54,652 nucleotides of DNA from Paludibacteraceae bacterium (GCA_024401435.1 JAKSLB010000008.1:1-54652); one strand, 5' to 3'. Positions 24,568 through 33,557 are shown, counted from the first letter of the stretch. Notes: generated by a model from the letters alone, not told the origin. Program-made: numbers and translations.

Positions 24568-24642
24568 AAGAAAATTTGCAGACAAATATGGCTTACTACA
24601 AGAAAAAAGAGAGATTTACAACCAAAAAGCAGAAAAATAGAT

Positions 24643-24650
24643 TAACTTTG
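24643..24650 (+). promoter_or_regulatory. -7 box of the RluA-family gene
   Basis: TAACTTTG followed by CACC lies 24 nt before the ATG at 24675. Confidence 0.6.
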
Positions 24651-24674
24651 CACCGTTAAAGAGATTTCCATAAT

Positions 24675-25577
24675 ATGTATACATATACACCCAAAAAGGA
24701 AAAAGATCGTTTTACTTCTTTCCTTGTAAAAGAAGATGATTCATTATTCGACTTCGCATTCAAAAAAATGGGAAGTATGAGTAAGACATCATTAAAAAGT
24801 CTGCTTATCAAAGGTCAAATATCTGTCAATGACAAAACTATCACCCAATACGACTATTCATTAAAAAAAGGAGACAAAGTAAAAATCGATTTTACCAAAG
24901 GTACTGCTGGACTAAAAAGTTCAAAATTATCAGTCCTCTATGAAGATGATTACATCATTGTCATTAACAAATCAGAAGGACTCCTTTCCATTGCCACAGA
25001 GAAGCAAGAGAAGAACACGGCTTTCCGAATTGTAATGAATCATCTAAAAAAGCAAAACACCAATAACCGTTTATACATTGTTCATCGATTAGATCGTGAA
25101 ACATCCGGAGTATTATTATTTGCCAAGCAAAAAGACATCCAAATGATGTTACAAGAGAATTGGCAAAGAATAGTAACCGAAAAAAAATACTACGCACTTG
25201 TAGAAGGTATTTTGGAAAGAAAGGAAGGCTCCATACACACTTGGTTGAACGAAGACTTGAAATCTAAGAGAGTCTACTCATCCAACTTTGATAATGGCGG
25301 ACAAGAATCACTCACCGAATACAAAGTAGAAAAAGAATATTCGAAAGGTTATTCTCTCCTTTCAGTCAATCTAAAAACCGGCAGAAAAAATCAAATTCGT
25401 GTCCATTTACAAAGCATAGGACATCCTATCGTGGGAGACAAGAAATATGGAGGAAACACATCTCCTATTGGTCGCGTGGGATTACATGCAACAAAGTTAA
25501 CCATTATACATCCGATAACGGGAAAAACAATGACATTCGAAGCACCAATTCCCGAAAAGATGAAAAAATTCAAATAA
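24675..25577 (+). CDS. RluA-family pseudouridine synthase
   Basis: Isomerises uridine to pseudouridine in rRNA or tRNA. The 300 residues carry an N-terminal S4 RNA-binding domain (about 30-75, SKTSLKSLLIKGQISVNDK) and the catalytic domain with VHRLDRETSGVLLFAK (about 137-152), whose Asp is the nucleophile. The downstream motif TGRKNQIRVHLQSIGHPIVGDKKYGG is also present. Family and activity are firm. Which base it modifies (RluA, RluC or RluD type) cannot be told. It is a single-gene unit with its own promoter. Confidence 0.92.
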   Translation: MYTYTPKKEKDRFTSFLVKEDDSLFDFAFKKMGSMSKTSLKSLLIKGQISVNDKTITQYDYSLKKGDKVKIDFTKGTAGLKSSKLSVLYEDDYIIVINKSEGLLSIATEKQEKNTAFRIVMNHLKKQNTNNRLYIVHRLDRETSGVLLFAKQKDIQMMLQENWQRIVTEKKYYALVEGILERKEGSIHTWLNEDLKSKRVYSSNFDNGGQESLTEYKVEKEYSKGYSLLSVNLKTGRKNQIRVHLQSIGHPIVGDKKYGGNTSPIGRVGLHATKLTIIHPITGKTMTFEAPIPEKMKKFK

Positions 25578-25700
25578 TCAGCAGCAAATAATATTACAGC
25601 TATCATTTCACAAGAATTTGTTAATTTTCAAAATGAATCCGAAATGAAGCGTAACGCAAATAGATTTAAATAAAATTAACTTAATTATCTAAAAAAGTAA

Positions 25701-25708
25701 TATATTTG
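25701..25708 (+). promoter_or_regulatory. -7 box of serine palmitoyltransferase
   Basis: TATATTTG matches TAnnTTTG and lies 25 nt before the ATG at 25734. Confidence 0.6.
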
Positions 25709-25733
25709 CAACAAATTTTAGAAATCAAAAAAA

Positions 25734-26918
25734 ATGGGTCTATTACAAGAGAAATTAGCCAAATACACAGAGCCTCAAAGAGTAAAGGCGCTTGGCGTAT
25801 ATCCGTATTTTAGAGTAATTGAGAGTGACCAAGATACGGAAGTTACAATGAATGGTAGAAAGGTTCTAATGTTTGGTTCTAATAGTTACTTAGGACTAAC
25901 CAATCATCCCAAAATAAAAGAAGCCGCAATTGAAGCGACTAAAAAATACGGTTCTGGTTGTGCTGGCTCCAGATTTTTAAATGGAACATTAGATATTCAT
26001 ATTGAATTAGAGAAAAAACTTGCAGAATTTGTTGGAAAAGACGAAGCTTTAATCTTCTCTGCAGGATTTAATGTTAACATGGGAGTAATCTCCAACCTTA
26101 CTGGTCGTGAAGACTATATCATATTTGATGAATTAGACCACGCATCTATCATGACTGGTAAGCAACTCACATTTTCAAAAACACTTAAATTCAAACACAA
26201 CGACATGGCTTCTTTGGAGCAAAAGCTTCAATTATGCGAGCCTGACAAAATCAAATTAATTGTCGTTGATGGTGTCTTCAGTATGGAAGGTGATGTTACT
26301 AAATTACCTGAAATTGTTGCACTCAGCAAGAAATACAATGCAAGCATATATGTTGACGAAGCACATAGCTTAGGTGTATTCGGAAAACAAGGTCGTGGTA
26401 TCTGCGATCACTTCGGATTGACCAAAGATGTTGACCTTATAATGGGTACCTTCAGTAAGTCTTTAGCCTCTATCGGTGGATTCATTGCGGCAGATTCAAG
26501 TGTCATCAATTGGTTAAGACACACTGCTCGTCCTTACATTTTCAGTGCAAGTATCACGCCAGCTGCCACAGCTTCTGTCCTTGCCGCATTGGAAATTATG
26601 AAGAATGAACCTGAAAGAATGGAACATTTGTGGAAAATCACTCATATGGCTCTAAACGGATTCAAAGAATTAGGTTTCGAAATTGGTCACACTGAAACAC
26701 CTATCATTCCTTTGTTTATCCGTGATAACGAAAAAACATTCCTCTTCACAAAACTTTTGTTCGACGAGGGCATTTTTGTTAATCCAGTGGTTAGTCCTGC
26801 AGTACCTTCTAATGATACATTGGTTCGTTTCTCATTAATGGCTACTCATACGGAGGAACAAGTACAAATCGCATTAGAAAAGATCGGAAAGGTGGGTAAA
26901 CAATTAGGAATTATTTAA
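25734..26918 (+). CDS. spt: Serine palmitoyltransferase (alpha-oxoamine synthase family)
   Basis: Condenses serine with an acyl-CoA to 3-ketosphinganine, the first step of the sphingolipid synthesis characteristic of Bacteroidetes. The 394 residues follow the alpha-oxoamine synthase pattern: SNSYLGLTNHP (about 49-59), GSGCAGSRFLNGTL, DELDHASIM, DEAHSLGVFGKQGRG and the PLP lysine K242 in GTFSKSLASIGG. Related enzymes (glycine C-acetyltransferase, BioF) share these motifs. The N-terminus YPYFRVIESDQDTEV is like known bacterial serine palmitoyltransferases, which decides the call. It is a single-gene unit ended by a terminator at 26939-26976. Confidence 0.88.
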   Translation: MGLLQEKLAKYTEPQRVKALGVYPYFRVIESDQDTEVTMNGRKVLMFGSNSYLGLTNHPKIKEAAIEATKKYGSGCAGSRFLNGTLDIHIELEKKLAEFVGKDEALIFSAGFNVNMGVISNLTGREDYIIFDELDHASIMTGKQLTFSKTLKFKHNDMASLEQKLQLCEPDKIKLIVVDGVFSMEGDVTKLPEIVALSKKYNASIYVDEAHSLGVFGKQGRGICDHFGLTKDVDLIMGTFSKSLASIGGFIAADSSVINWLRHTARPYIFSASITPAATASVLAALEIMKNEPERMEHLWKITHMALNGFKELGFEIGHTETPIIPLFIRDNEKTFLFTKLLFDEGIFVNPVVSPAVPSNDTLVRFSLMATHTEEQVQIALEKIGKVGKQLGII

Positions 26919-26938
26919 TCCTATTTTTATAAATCGCA

Positions 26939-26976
26939 AGAAAGGCAATTTCAAGAATGCTTGAGATTGCCTTTCT
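26939..26976 (+). terminator. Terminator of serine palmitoyltransferase
   Basis: GAAAGGCAATTTCAAG, loop AATG, CTTGAGATTGCCTTTC (one mismatch), then TTCTGTCT. It starts 21 bp after the stop. Confidence 0.75.
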
Positions 26977-27025
26977 TCTGTCTAAACGTTTTTTCACATA
27001 TCATTTATTTTTATAGAAGTATCAA

Positions 27026-27056
27026 TTTGTATTATCAACACGAATAACTAAATTTG
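27026..27056 (+). promoter_or_regulatory. Promoter of the rarA operon, just before the repeat element
   Basis: TTTG (27026-27029), 19 bp, TAAATTTG (27049-27056) is a near-ideal Bacteroidetes promoter. The expected start near 27062 coincides with the left end of the palindromic element at 27064, so the whole element would be the rarA leader. Confidence 0.65.
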
Positions 27057-27063
27057 TATAAAA

Positions 27064-27268
27064 TATGGGGATTTCTATAAATTGCTTTGTAGTGAATTTG
27101 AAAATTTTGTCAGACAGATTGCTAATTTGAGCGAAGGAGCCGTGCAAGCACTATGACTGAATGAAAAATCAGCAAGATGGCGACAAAAATTCAAAAGCAC
27201 ACAAAAGATAGAAGAATAATCCTTATTTAATAATTTTAAAAATCGGGGAATTTATAGAAGTCCCCATA
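27064..27268. repeat. Full copy (A) of the ~200-bp imperfect-palindrome element
   Basis: The terminal inverted repeats of 20 bp match at 19 positions (TATGGGGATTTCTATAAATT at 27064-27083, and AATTTATAGAAGTCCCCATA at 27249-27268). Inside them come further inverted segments (TTTGAAAATTTTGTC against GACAAAAATTCAAA; TTGCTAATTT against AAATCAGCAA), so the whole 205 bp could fold as one long imperfect hairpin with the apex near GAGCGAAGGAGCC. It has no coding capacity. It occupies most of the 370-bp gap between serine palmitoyltransferase and rarA. Confidence 0.8.
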
Positions 27269-27288
27269 TATAACTCCGTAGTAAAAGA

Positions 27289-28578
27289 ATGAGTGTTAGT
27301 CTCGTACAACCATTAGCAGAAAGAGTTCGTCCAAAATCATTAGATGAATATGTCGGTCAAAAACATTTGGTCGGTGAAAATGCTATTCTTCGAAAAATGA
27401 TTGAATCAGGAAGAATCTCCTCTTTCATTCTATGGGGACCGCCAGGTGTAGGAAAGACAACACTTGCAGGTATTATTGCAAAAAAACTAGAACGTTCCTT
27501 TTTCACCCTTAGTGCCATAAGTTCTGGCGTCAAAGAAGTAAGGGAGGTGATAGAAAAAGCAAAAACTGCTCGATTGTTTAATCCAGAACCACCCATCTTA
27601 TTTATCGATGAGATTCACCGATTTTCAAAAGCACAACAGGACTCACTCTTAGGTGCAGTAGAACAAGGTATCGTGATTCTTATTGGAGCAACGACAGAAA
27701 ATCCCTCATTTGAAGTAATCACGCCACTGCTTTCACGATGTCAAGTCTATGTACTGAAACACCAAGAAGATGAAGATTTGCTGGAATTAGCACAAAGAGT
27801 TATAAAAGAAGATAAAATACTAAAAGAAAAGAAAATCTTTTTGGATGAAACAGAATCTCTTCTCCGATTTGCAGGTGGTGATGCTCGCAAATTATTGAAT
27901 ATCATTGAACTCGTTGTAAACGCTGATGAAAACAATGATGAGATTCATTTCACAAATGAGAGAGTTATTGAACGTCTTCAAGAAAACCCAAACGCATACG
28001 ATAAAAATGGAGAAATGCATTACGACATTATCTCCGCATTCATTAAATCGATTCGTGGTAGTGACCCCGATGGCGCAATTTATTGGTTAGCCCGTATGGT
28101 TGATGGTGGAGAAGATCCTAAATTTATAGCTCGTAGATTAGTTATATCTGCCGCAGAAGATATCGGATTGGCAAATCCAAACGCTCTTTTGTTAGCAAAT
28201 GCTTGCTTCGATGCAATTCATAAAATAGGATGGCCAGAAGGTAGAATCGTTTTAGCTGAAACAACTGTTTATTTAGCTACAAGTCCTAAAAGCAACTCTG
28301 CTTATCTTTCTATTAATGATGCATTAGCAAAAGTGAAAGAGTCAGGAAATTTACCTGTACCTTTACACCTACGTAATGCACCAACAAAACTGATGGAAAA
28401 ATTGGATTACGGTAAAGATTACAAATATTCTCACAATTATCCAGGACATTTCGTAGTTCAAGAGTTTTTACCCAATGGAATATCAGGTACACAATTTTGG
28501 ATACCACAAGACAATCCTGCGGAAAACAAACTAACAGAGCGAATGAAATACCTTTGGGGTAACCACAAAAAATATTAG
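27289..28578 (+). CDS. rarA: Replication-associated recombination protein A (MgsA/RarA AAA+ ATPase)
   Basis: AAA+ ATPase related to clamp loaders that acts at stalled replication forks. The 429 residues have Walker A GPPGVGKT (50-57), Walker B LFIDEIHRF (about 103-111), sensor 1 GATTENPSFE and sensor 2 GGDARKLLN. The C-terminal tetramerisation domain (SAFIKSIRGSDPDGAIYWLARMVDGGEDPKFIARRLVI) is also present. The length matches the family. It is the first gene of a likely operon with the S41 protease (19 bp downstream) and the nucleotidyltransferase. The leader contains palindromic element A. Confidence 0.95.
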   Translation: MSVSLVQPLAERVRPKSLDEYVGQKHLVGENAILRKMIESGRISSFILWGPPGVGKTTLAGIIAKKLERSFFTLSAISSGVKEVREVIEKAKTARLFNPEPPILFIDEIHRFSKAQQDSLLGAVEQGIVILIGATTENPSFEVITPLLSRCQVYVLKHQEDEDLLELAQRVIKEDKILKEKKIFLDETESLLRFAGGDARKLLNIIELVVNADENNDEIHFTNERVIERLQENPNAYDKNGEMHYDIISAFIKSIRGSDPDGAIYWLARMVDGGEDPKFIARRLVISAAEDIGLANPNALLLANACFDAIHKIGWPEGRIVLAETTVYLATSPKSNSAYLSINDALAKVKESGNLPVPLHLRNAPTKLMEKLDYGKDYKYSHNYPGHFVVQEFLPNGISGTQFWIPQDNPAENKLTERMKYLWGNHKKY

Positions 28579-28597
28579 AAATTCAACAATAGAATAT

Positions 28598-30289
28598 ATG
28601 AATAAAAAAGTTTTAAGTATAGTTGCATTATCATGCTTACTAGCAGCTCCGTTAAATGCAACATCCGTTAATGACTCCATAGATAATCGTCAAGAAGGAT
28701 TATCTAGAAATCTTGATTTGTTCAATTTACTTTTCAAAGAACTGGATGCATATTATGTAGACACCATCGATTCTAAAAAAGTAATCGAGAACGGAATTGA
28801 TGCAATGTTAAATGAATTAGATCCCTATACCATATACATTCCAGAAGAAGAAGAAGAGGACTTCAAATTCATGATGACTGGAGAATATGCCGGAGTTGGC
28901 GCATCTATTGGGAAAATAGGGAAACACATCTGTTTTACTGAAATATACGAAGGAACACCTTCTCACAAAAATGGAATTGTTGCAGGTGATAGAATATTGG
29001 AAATCGCTGGGAAAAATGCAGAAAAAATGTCTATCAATGACATTAGTGAACATTTACGTGGAGAAAGCGGAACCGATGTAAAACTTATTATTCAAAATCC
29101 AATTACAGAAAAGAAAAGAAAGATTACAATCACAAGAGAAAAAATAACCTTACCAACCATTGAATATTGCGACACATTAGAAAATGGAATTGGTTACATA
29201 CGTTTTTCTAGTTTCACAGAAAAATCAGCAGAATATTTCAAAAAGGCTTTTTTAGACTTAAAAGAAAACAAAAAGATTGAATCTTTAATCATTGATTTAA
29301 GAAACAACCCTGGAGGCTTACTCGATCAAGTAACAGAAATCGTCAACTACTTTATTGAAAACCAATCCACTATTGTTTTCACAAAAAGTAAAGTAAAAGC
29401 ATTAGATGAAATGTGCAAAGCAACCAAAAATCCTATTGACAACAAAATACCTATTGTTGTTTTAGTAAACAGTAATTCCGCATCAGCTTCTGAAGTATTC
29501 TCAGGTGCTATGCAAGATTTAGACAGGGCTGTCATTGTTGGAGAAAGGACCTATGGAAAAGGATTAGTACAGACCACACGCCCCCTACCATTTGGAGGAA
29601 ATTTAAAAGTTACCATATCCAAATACTACATACCTAGCGGACGATGCGTTCAAGCCATCAATTACGCAGAAAGAAACGAAGATGGTTCAGTCAAACGTAT
29701 TCCTGATAGTTTAACAACAGAATTCAAAACAAGGAATGGAAGAATCGTACGCGATGGTGGTGGTATTCTTCCTGACGTGAAAGTGGAACATAAAAATATG
29801 TCTACTATCTGTTATAACTTATATAAAGAAAATATAATTTTCAATTACGTTGTTGAGTATATTTCAAAGCATAGTAAAATTGAGAATCCTAAAATTTTCC
29901 AATACAATGACTATGATGAATTTAAAGAATATGTCAAGAAACAACAATTCAGTTATAAATTAAAGACAGAAGAATGTATAAATTCATTAAAAGAAATAGC
30001 AAAAGCCGAAGGATATTTAGACTATTCAAAAGATGAATTTGATGCGTTAGAAAAGAAATTATCTCATAATCTGGAGCAAGATTTAACATTGTTCAAAGAC
30101 GAGATATGCAATCTAATCAGCCTTGAGATTATGAAACAAGTTTATTATCAAAAAGGCGCCATTATTCAATCATTAAAATATGACAAAGTCAAAAATGAAG
30201 CTATCCAAATACTAAAGGACAAAGAAAGATACTCATCATTACTTCAACCACAAAAGGAAGAAGATAACAAAAGTCAAGAGAAGAAATGA
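28598..30289 (+). CDS. S41-family C-terminal processing peptidase (CtpA/Prc type)
   Basis: Exported serine protease that trims or degrades periplasmic proteins. The 563 residues start with a signal peptide (1-21). A PDZ domain follows at about 85-175 (EYAGVGASIGKIGKHICFTEIYEGTPSHKNGIVAGDRI), then the S41 core: FSSFTEKSAEYFK, SLIIDLRNNPGGLL, and VLVNSNSASASEVFSGAMQDLDRAVIVGERTYGKGLVQ with the catalytic Ser (SASE) and Lys (YGKG). The C-terminal 170 residues are charged and helical, as in other Bacteroidetes members. The stop overlaps the next start (ATGA), so it is cotranslated with the nucleotidyltransferase. Confidence 0.93.
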   Translation: MNKKVLSIVALSCLLAAPLNATSVNDSIDNRQEGLSRNLDLFNLLFKELDAYYVDTIDSKKVIENGIDAMLNELDPYTIYIPEEEEEDFKFMMTGEYAGVGASIGKIGKHICFTEIYEGTPSHKNGIVAGDRILEIAGKNAEKMSINDISEHLRGESGTDVKLIIQNPITEKKRKITITREKITLPTIEYCDTLENGIGYIRFSSFTEKSAEYFKKAFLDLKENKKIESLIIDLRNNPGGLLDQVTEIVNYFIENQSTIVFTKSKVKALDEMCKATKNPIDNKIPIVVLVNSNSASASEVFSGAMQDLDRAVIVGERTYGKGLVQTTRPLPFGGNLKVTISKYYIPSGRCVQAINYAERNEDGSVKRIPDSLTTEFKTRNGRIVRDGGGILPDVKVEHKNMSTICYNLYKENIIFNYVVEYISKHSKIENPKIFQYNDYDEFKEYVKKQQFSYKLKTEECINSLKEIAKAEGYLDYSKDEFDALEKKLSHNLEQDLTLFKDEICNLISLEIMKQVYYQKGAIIQSLKYDKVKNEAIQILKDKERYSSLLQPQKEEDNKSQEKK

Positions 30290-31029
30290 AAGCAATGATA
30301 TTCGCTGCCGGGTTAGGAACACGGCTTAAACCTATTACAGATACTATTCCCAAAGCATTAGTACCAGTTGCTGGTAAAACTCTATTGGAGCATATAATTG
30401 AGAAAGTAGCCAATGAAGGATTTGACGAACTCATTATCAATGTTCATCATCATGCCAATAAGATTATTGATTTCCTAAAAGAAAACAATAATTTCGGTTT
30501 ACGAATTGAAATCTCTGACGAAAGAGAAATGTTACTTGACACAGGAGGAGGCATTCGAAAGGCTGCCCATTTTTTTAATGATGGAAAACCATTTCTCATT
30601 CATAATGTAGATATTCTTTCCAATGCTAATTTAAAAGCTTTATACGACAAACATATAGAAGCTGATAATATTGCTACATTATTAGTAAAAGACAGAGAAA
30701 CATCGCGTTATTTACTATTTAACGAGGATGAGAGACTACAAGGATGGATAAACACAAACACAGGGGAAACGAAATCTCCGATTCCGAATTTTTGTCCATC
30801 CAATTATATTCAACATGCATTTTCAGGCATTCATATACTTTCACCTGAAATATTTCAATATATGACTCCCTATCCCCCTAAATTTCCAATAATGGATTTT
30901 TACTTGGAGAATGCAGACAGAATCAAAATAGGCTCTCTATTAAACAATGATTTGCAAATGATCGATGTAGGCAAATTAGATAGTTTACAAGAAGCAGAAA
31001 AATTATTTTCCACAGGAATATACAATTAA
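30286..31029 (+). CDS. Sugar-1-phosphate nucleotidyltransferase (MurU-like)
   Basis: Cytoplasmic enzyme of the nucleoside-diphosphate-sugar pyrophosphorylase family. The 247 residues begin with the signature MKAMIFAAGLGTRLKPITDTIPKAL, contain the nucleotide-site DTGGGIRKA (about 85-93) and a metal-binding Asp in HNVDIL, and end in MIDVGKLDSLQEAE. The size and motifs best fit MurNAc-1-phosphate uridylyltransferase (MurU) of wall recycling or a mannose-1-phosphate guanylyltransferase-like enzyme. The kinase AmgK, the usual partner of MurU, is not next to it, so the substrate stays open. It ends the rarA operon at a bidirectional terminator. Confidence 0.85.
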   Translation: MKAMIFAAGLGTRLKPITDTIPKALVPVAGKTLLEHIIEKVANEGFDELIINVHHHANKIIDFLKENNNFGLRIEISDEREMLLDTGGGIRKAAHFFNDGKPFLIHNVDILSNANLKALYDKHIEADNIATLLVKDRETSRYLLFNEDERLQGWINTNTGETKSPIPNFCPSNYIQHAFSGIHILSPEIFQYMTPYPPKFPIMDFYLENADRIKIGSLLNNDLQMIDVGKLDSLQEAEKLFSTGIYN

Positions 31030-31070
31030 TAACAAGCAAAGATTTATTATTAATTTTTATACTAACACAT

Positions 31071-31102
31071 AAAAAAAAGCGTCATCACAAGATGACGCTT
31101 TT
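31071..31102. terminator. Bidirectional terminator between convergent genes
   Basis: AAAAGCGTCATC, loop ACAA, GATGACGCTTTT, with A8 before and TTTTCTATTTT after. It serves the nucleotidyltransferase on the plus strand and the coiled-coil lipoprotein gene on the minus strand. Confidence 0.88.
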
Positions 31103-31121
31103 CTATTTTATAAGTTTGATA

Positions 31122-31976
31122 TTACTTAACTTGAATGATCAATTTGTGAGTATTTGACCAGAATGCATTGTAGTTAGTAATCTTCAAAACCAAGTTCTTA
31201 TCAGAGTCTGACTTCTTATTAATTGTATAAGAATTTAGAGGGTGAGAAGTCAAGATCAAAGCCTTTGGAGAACCAAGGTCGATTTCTGTAACCTCACGGA
31301 TATCAATTTGCTTGAAATAGCTAGTGTTGATGTTAGCAGAGCTTAACAATTTTGCCTTCAAACCTTTTGCTTTGATAGTAGCTTTATCAGCGATAAAATA
31401 GTATGCTGTATTCAACTCTTTATCTTGAGCTTGGATTGAAGCTAATTGTTGAGCGTTTACTTCATTGATAGAGTCACGAACAGAGTTCAAATTAACAATT
31501 GCACTATCCAAACTAGCGATCTTGATATCTTTCTCGTTCAACTTAGTTTGCATTTGTTTCAAGTTCTCTTCACTGTCAGCCAATTGTTTTTTCAAACCTT
31601 TAACCAAACCGCTGAAATAAGCAGCATTTCCTTTTGCTTTAGTTAAAGCTGAATCCAAAGAAGCAATTTTCTCACGTTGAGAACGGATAGCATCAGTTAC
31701 AGTTCTAAAATCTTGTTGAAGTTTAGACTTAGTGTCTGCATTAACACCTTCTGCACCAGAAGTTTCTTCAATAAGACCCAACTCTGCGCTCTTAATTGTA
31801 CTGAAATTAGATTGAACTTCTTGAATCATAGACAAGTAATTGTTCATCTCATCTTCAACCAATTTCTTCTCTTTCTCGATTGAATCTTTTTGATAATTCA
31901 AGTAATCAATCTCTTTTTGATTACAAGAAGACATCATAAGGGCAACACATGCACCTAAAAATAAAACTTTCTTCAT
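31122..31976 (-). CDS. Coiled-coil lipoprotein of unknown function
   Basis: I know it only as a conserved type of Bacteroidales lipoprotein. The 284 residues have a lipoprotein signal (LMMSSC, Cys 18) and a long heptad-rich coiled coil from about 20 to 190 (KDSIEKEKKLVEDEMNNYL, LKQMQTKLNEKDIKIASLDSAIVNL). A compact C-terminal domain of about 90 residues follows (AYYFIADKATIKAKGLKAKLL, ILTSHPLNSYTINKKSDSD). Presumably it is periplasmic and anchored in the outer membrane. It is a single-gene unit with more even codon use than its neighbours, suggesting good expression. Confidence 0.8.
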   Translation of the reverse strand: MKKVLFLGACVALMMSSCNQKEIDYLNYQKDSIEKEKKLVEDEMNNYLSMIQEVQSNFSTIKSAELGLIEETSGAEGVNADTKSKLQQDFRTVTDAIRSQREKIASLDSALTKAKGNAAYFSGLVKGLKKQLADSEENLKQMQTKLNEKDIKIASLDSAIVNLNSVRDSINEVNAQQLASIQAQDKELNTAYYFIADKATIKAKGLKAKLLSSANINTSYFKQIDIREVTEIDLGSPKALILTSHPLNSYTINKKSDSDKNLVLKITNYNAFWSNTHKLIIQVK

Positions 31977-32059
31977 TTTTTTATTAGATTAAAATTATTA
32001 ATTATTTAATATTATTTACTATGTATAATAAGGTATTCGTTCCTCGTCATCATCCTACT

Positions 32060-32791
32060 TTATTCATCGTCCTCATCATCAGTACATTTATTCACTTTAC
32101 CTTTTTTTTCTTTTCCTCCTAACACCATCACAATTTCACCTTTCGGTTCATGGTGTTCAAAGTGTTCTTTTACATCTTTCAAGGTTCCTCGTACAGTCTC
32201 TTCATGTACTTTAGATATTTCACGAGAAACAGAGACTTTACGTTCAGTACCCATTATTTCCATCAACTGTCCTAATGTTTTAACAAGACGGAAAGGAGAT
32301 TCATAAATAATTACCGTTCTTTCCTCCTCCTCCAATTCTTTCAAACGTGTTTGACGTCCTTTCTTTTGTGGTAGGAATCCCTCAAAACAAAATTTGTCAT
32401 TAGGTAATCCCGAATCCACCAAAGCCGGAACAAAAGCTGTAGCACCTGGTAAACATTCTACGACAATGCCCTCTTCTACGCATGCACGAGACAAGAGAAA
32501 ACCCGGATCTGAAATCGCCGGCGTACCCGCATCTGAAATCAATGCTATATTTTCACCACATTTCAAGCGATCCACAATACCTCCAACCGTTTTATGTTCA
32601 TTAAACTTATGATGAGATACAAGTTTATTCTCTATCTGATAGTGTCTTAATAAAACAGATGACGTTCTTGTGTCCTCCGCTAAGATAACATCCACTTCTT
32701 TCAGTATACGAATGGCACGGAATGTCATATCTTCCAAATTACCGACCGGTGTTGGTACTATATATAATTTACCAAATGTACACTCTTTCAT
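32060..32791 (-). CDS. rsmI: 16S rRNA (cytidine(1402)-2'-O)-methyltransferase
   Basis: Tetrapyrrole-methylase-fold enzyme that methylates the 2'-O of C1402 in 16S rRNA. The 243 residues begin with LYIVPTPVGNLEDMTFRAI (8-26) and contain VDVILAEDTRTSSVLL, ISDAGTPAISDPG (the SAM loop) and IVVECLPGATAFVPALVDSGLP, all diagnostic of RsmI. The C-terminus ends in a short acidic tail (CTDDEDDE). The start overlaps the stop of the upstream unknown gene by 4 bp (ATGA). Confidence 0.95.
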   Translation of the reverse strand: MKECTFGKLYIVPTPVGNLEDMTFRAIRILKEVDVILAEDTRTSSVLLRHYQIENKLVSHHKFNEHKTVGGIVDRLKCGENIALISDAGTPAISDPGFLLSRACVEEGIVVECLPGATAFVPALVDSGLPNDKFCFEGFLPQKKGRQTRLKELEEEERTVIIYESPFRLVKTLGQLMEIMGTERKVSVSREISKVHEETVRGTLKDVKEHFEHHEPKGEIVMVLGGKEKKGKVNKCTDDEDDE

Positions 32792-33513
32792 GAGAATCGA
32801 CTTTGTAACAAATCAAAAAAGTCTTCAACAGCAGGATTTCCTTCATCCCATCCGAAACGCTCCACATACGCAAAGGCCTCGTCTAAAGATGTCAAACGGT
32901 CTAATTCTGCCATAGTTACATTCAACAACTCCATGTCATCATTAAACAATTCTTTTTTATATCGGAATTTATCTCCCAAACACAATTTCAAAGATTTCAC
33001 AAAACGACTTTCCGCTGAAAGACTCTTTTTGGGAACATGCACTGAAGAACTGTTTTTTACTGACTTAACATTTGTTGTGTTTGCCGTTTCATCAACCTTT
33101 TCTTCTCGCTTTATGGATATTTCCTTTTTATCATCTACAACAATTGTGCCAAAATTAGAATTAATTTTGGTTTTATCCACCTTTTTATCTTGAAAATCTT
33201 CACAAACATCTGATTTTTTTTCATTTTTTTCTGTGATATTTTCTTGTATAATAGGTTTCTTTTCTATTTTTTCCTCCTTCTGCTTCTCAACAAGGAGTTG
33301 CGAACTTTGGTCTACAATCTTTTTTCCTTCAACCGAACCTTTTACACTATTTTCTATCAACTGATTCAAAATAGAAACCATTGAATCCGCTTTTTCTTTC
33401 GATAGATTTAATAATGATGTCGGTATTTCATCAATTTCCGAAAGAGACTCACACAATAGATGCATTTCTCTTATCTCTTTAAGCAAAAGATTTGCAAAGT
33501 CTTTATTATTCAT
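32788..33513 (-). CDS. Conserved hypothetical protein with disordered middle
   Basis: Not recognised as a named family. The 241 residues split into an N-terminal helical part (1-75, MNNKDFANLLLKEIREMHLLCESL), a Lys/Glu/Val-rich low-complexity linker (about 75-165) and a conserved-looking C-terminal domain of about 75 residues (FVKSLKLCLGDKFRYKKELFNDDMELLNVTMAELDRL, ERFGWDEGNPAVEDFF). It is cytoplasmic, with no signal. Its stop overlaps the rsmI start, so translation of the two is coupled, and a link to ribosome maturation is possible but inferred. Confidence 0.75.
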   Translation of the reverse strand: MNNKDFANLLLKEIREMHLLCESLSEIDEIPTSLLNLSKEKADSMVSILNQLIENSVKGSVEGKKIVDQSSQLLVEKQKEEKIEKKPIIQENITEKNEKKSDVCEDFQDKKVDKTKINSNFGTIVVDDKKEISIKREEKVDETANTTNVKSVKNSSSVHVPKKSLSAESRFVKSLKLCLGDKFRYKKELFNDDMELLNVTMAELDRLTSLDEAFAYVERFGWDEGNPAVEDFFDLLQSRFS

Positions 33514-33539
33514 TTAACACAATATTGCTAATAAATTTT

Positions 33540-33547
33540 TATCTTTG
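33540..33547 (+). promoter_or_regulatory. -7 box of the AI-2E/prmC operon
   Basis: TATCTTTG lies 53 nt before the ATG at 33601. It sits beside the divergent -7 box at 33558-33565, so the two promoters overlap. Confidence 0.55.
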
Positions 33548-33557
33548 TAAAGATATA

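Noticed and set aside
27064-27268. Insertion sequence
   Set aside because: At about 205 bp there is no room for a transposase and no ORF; a non-autonomous element or RNA is more fitting.
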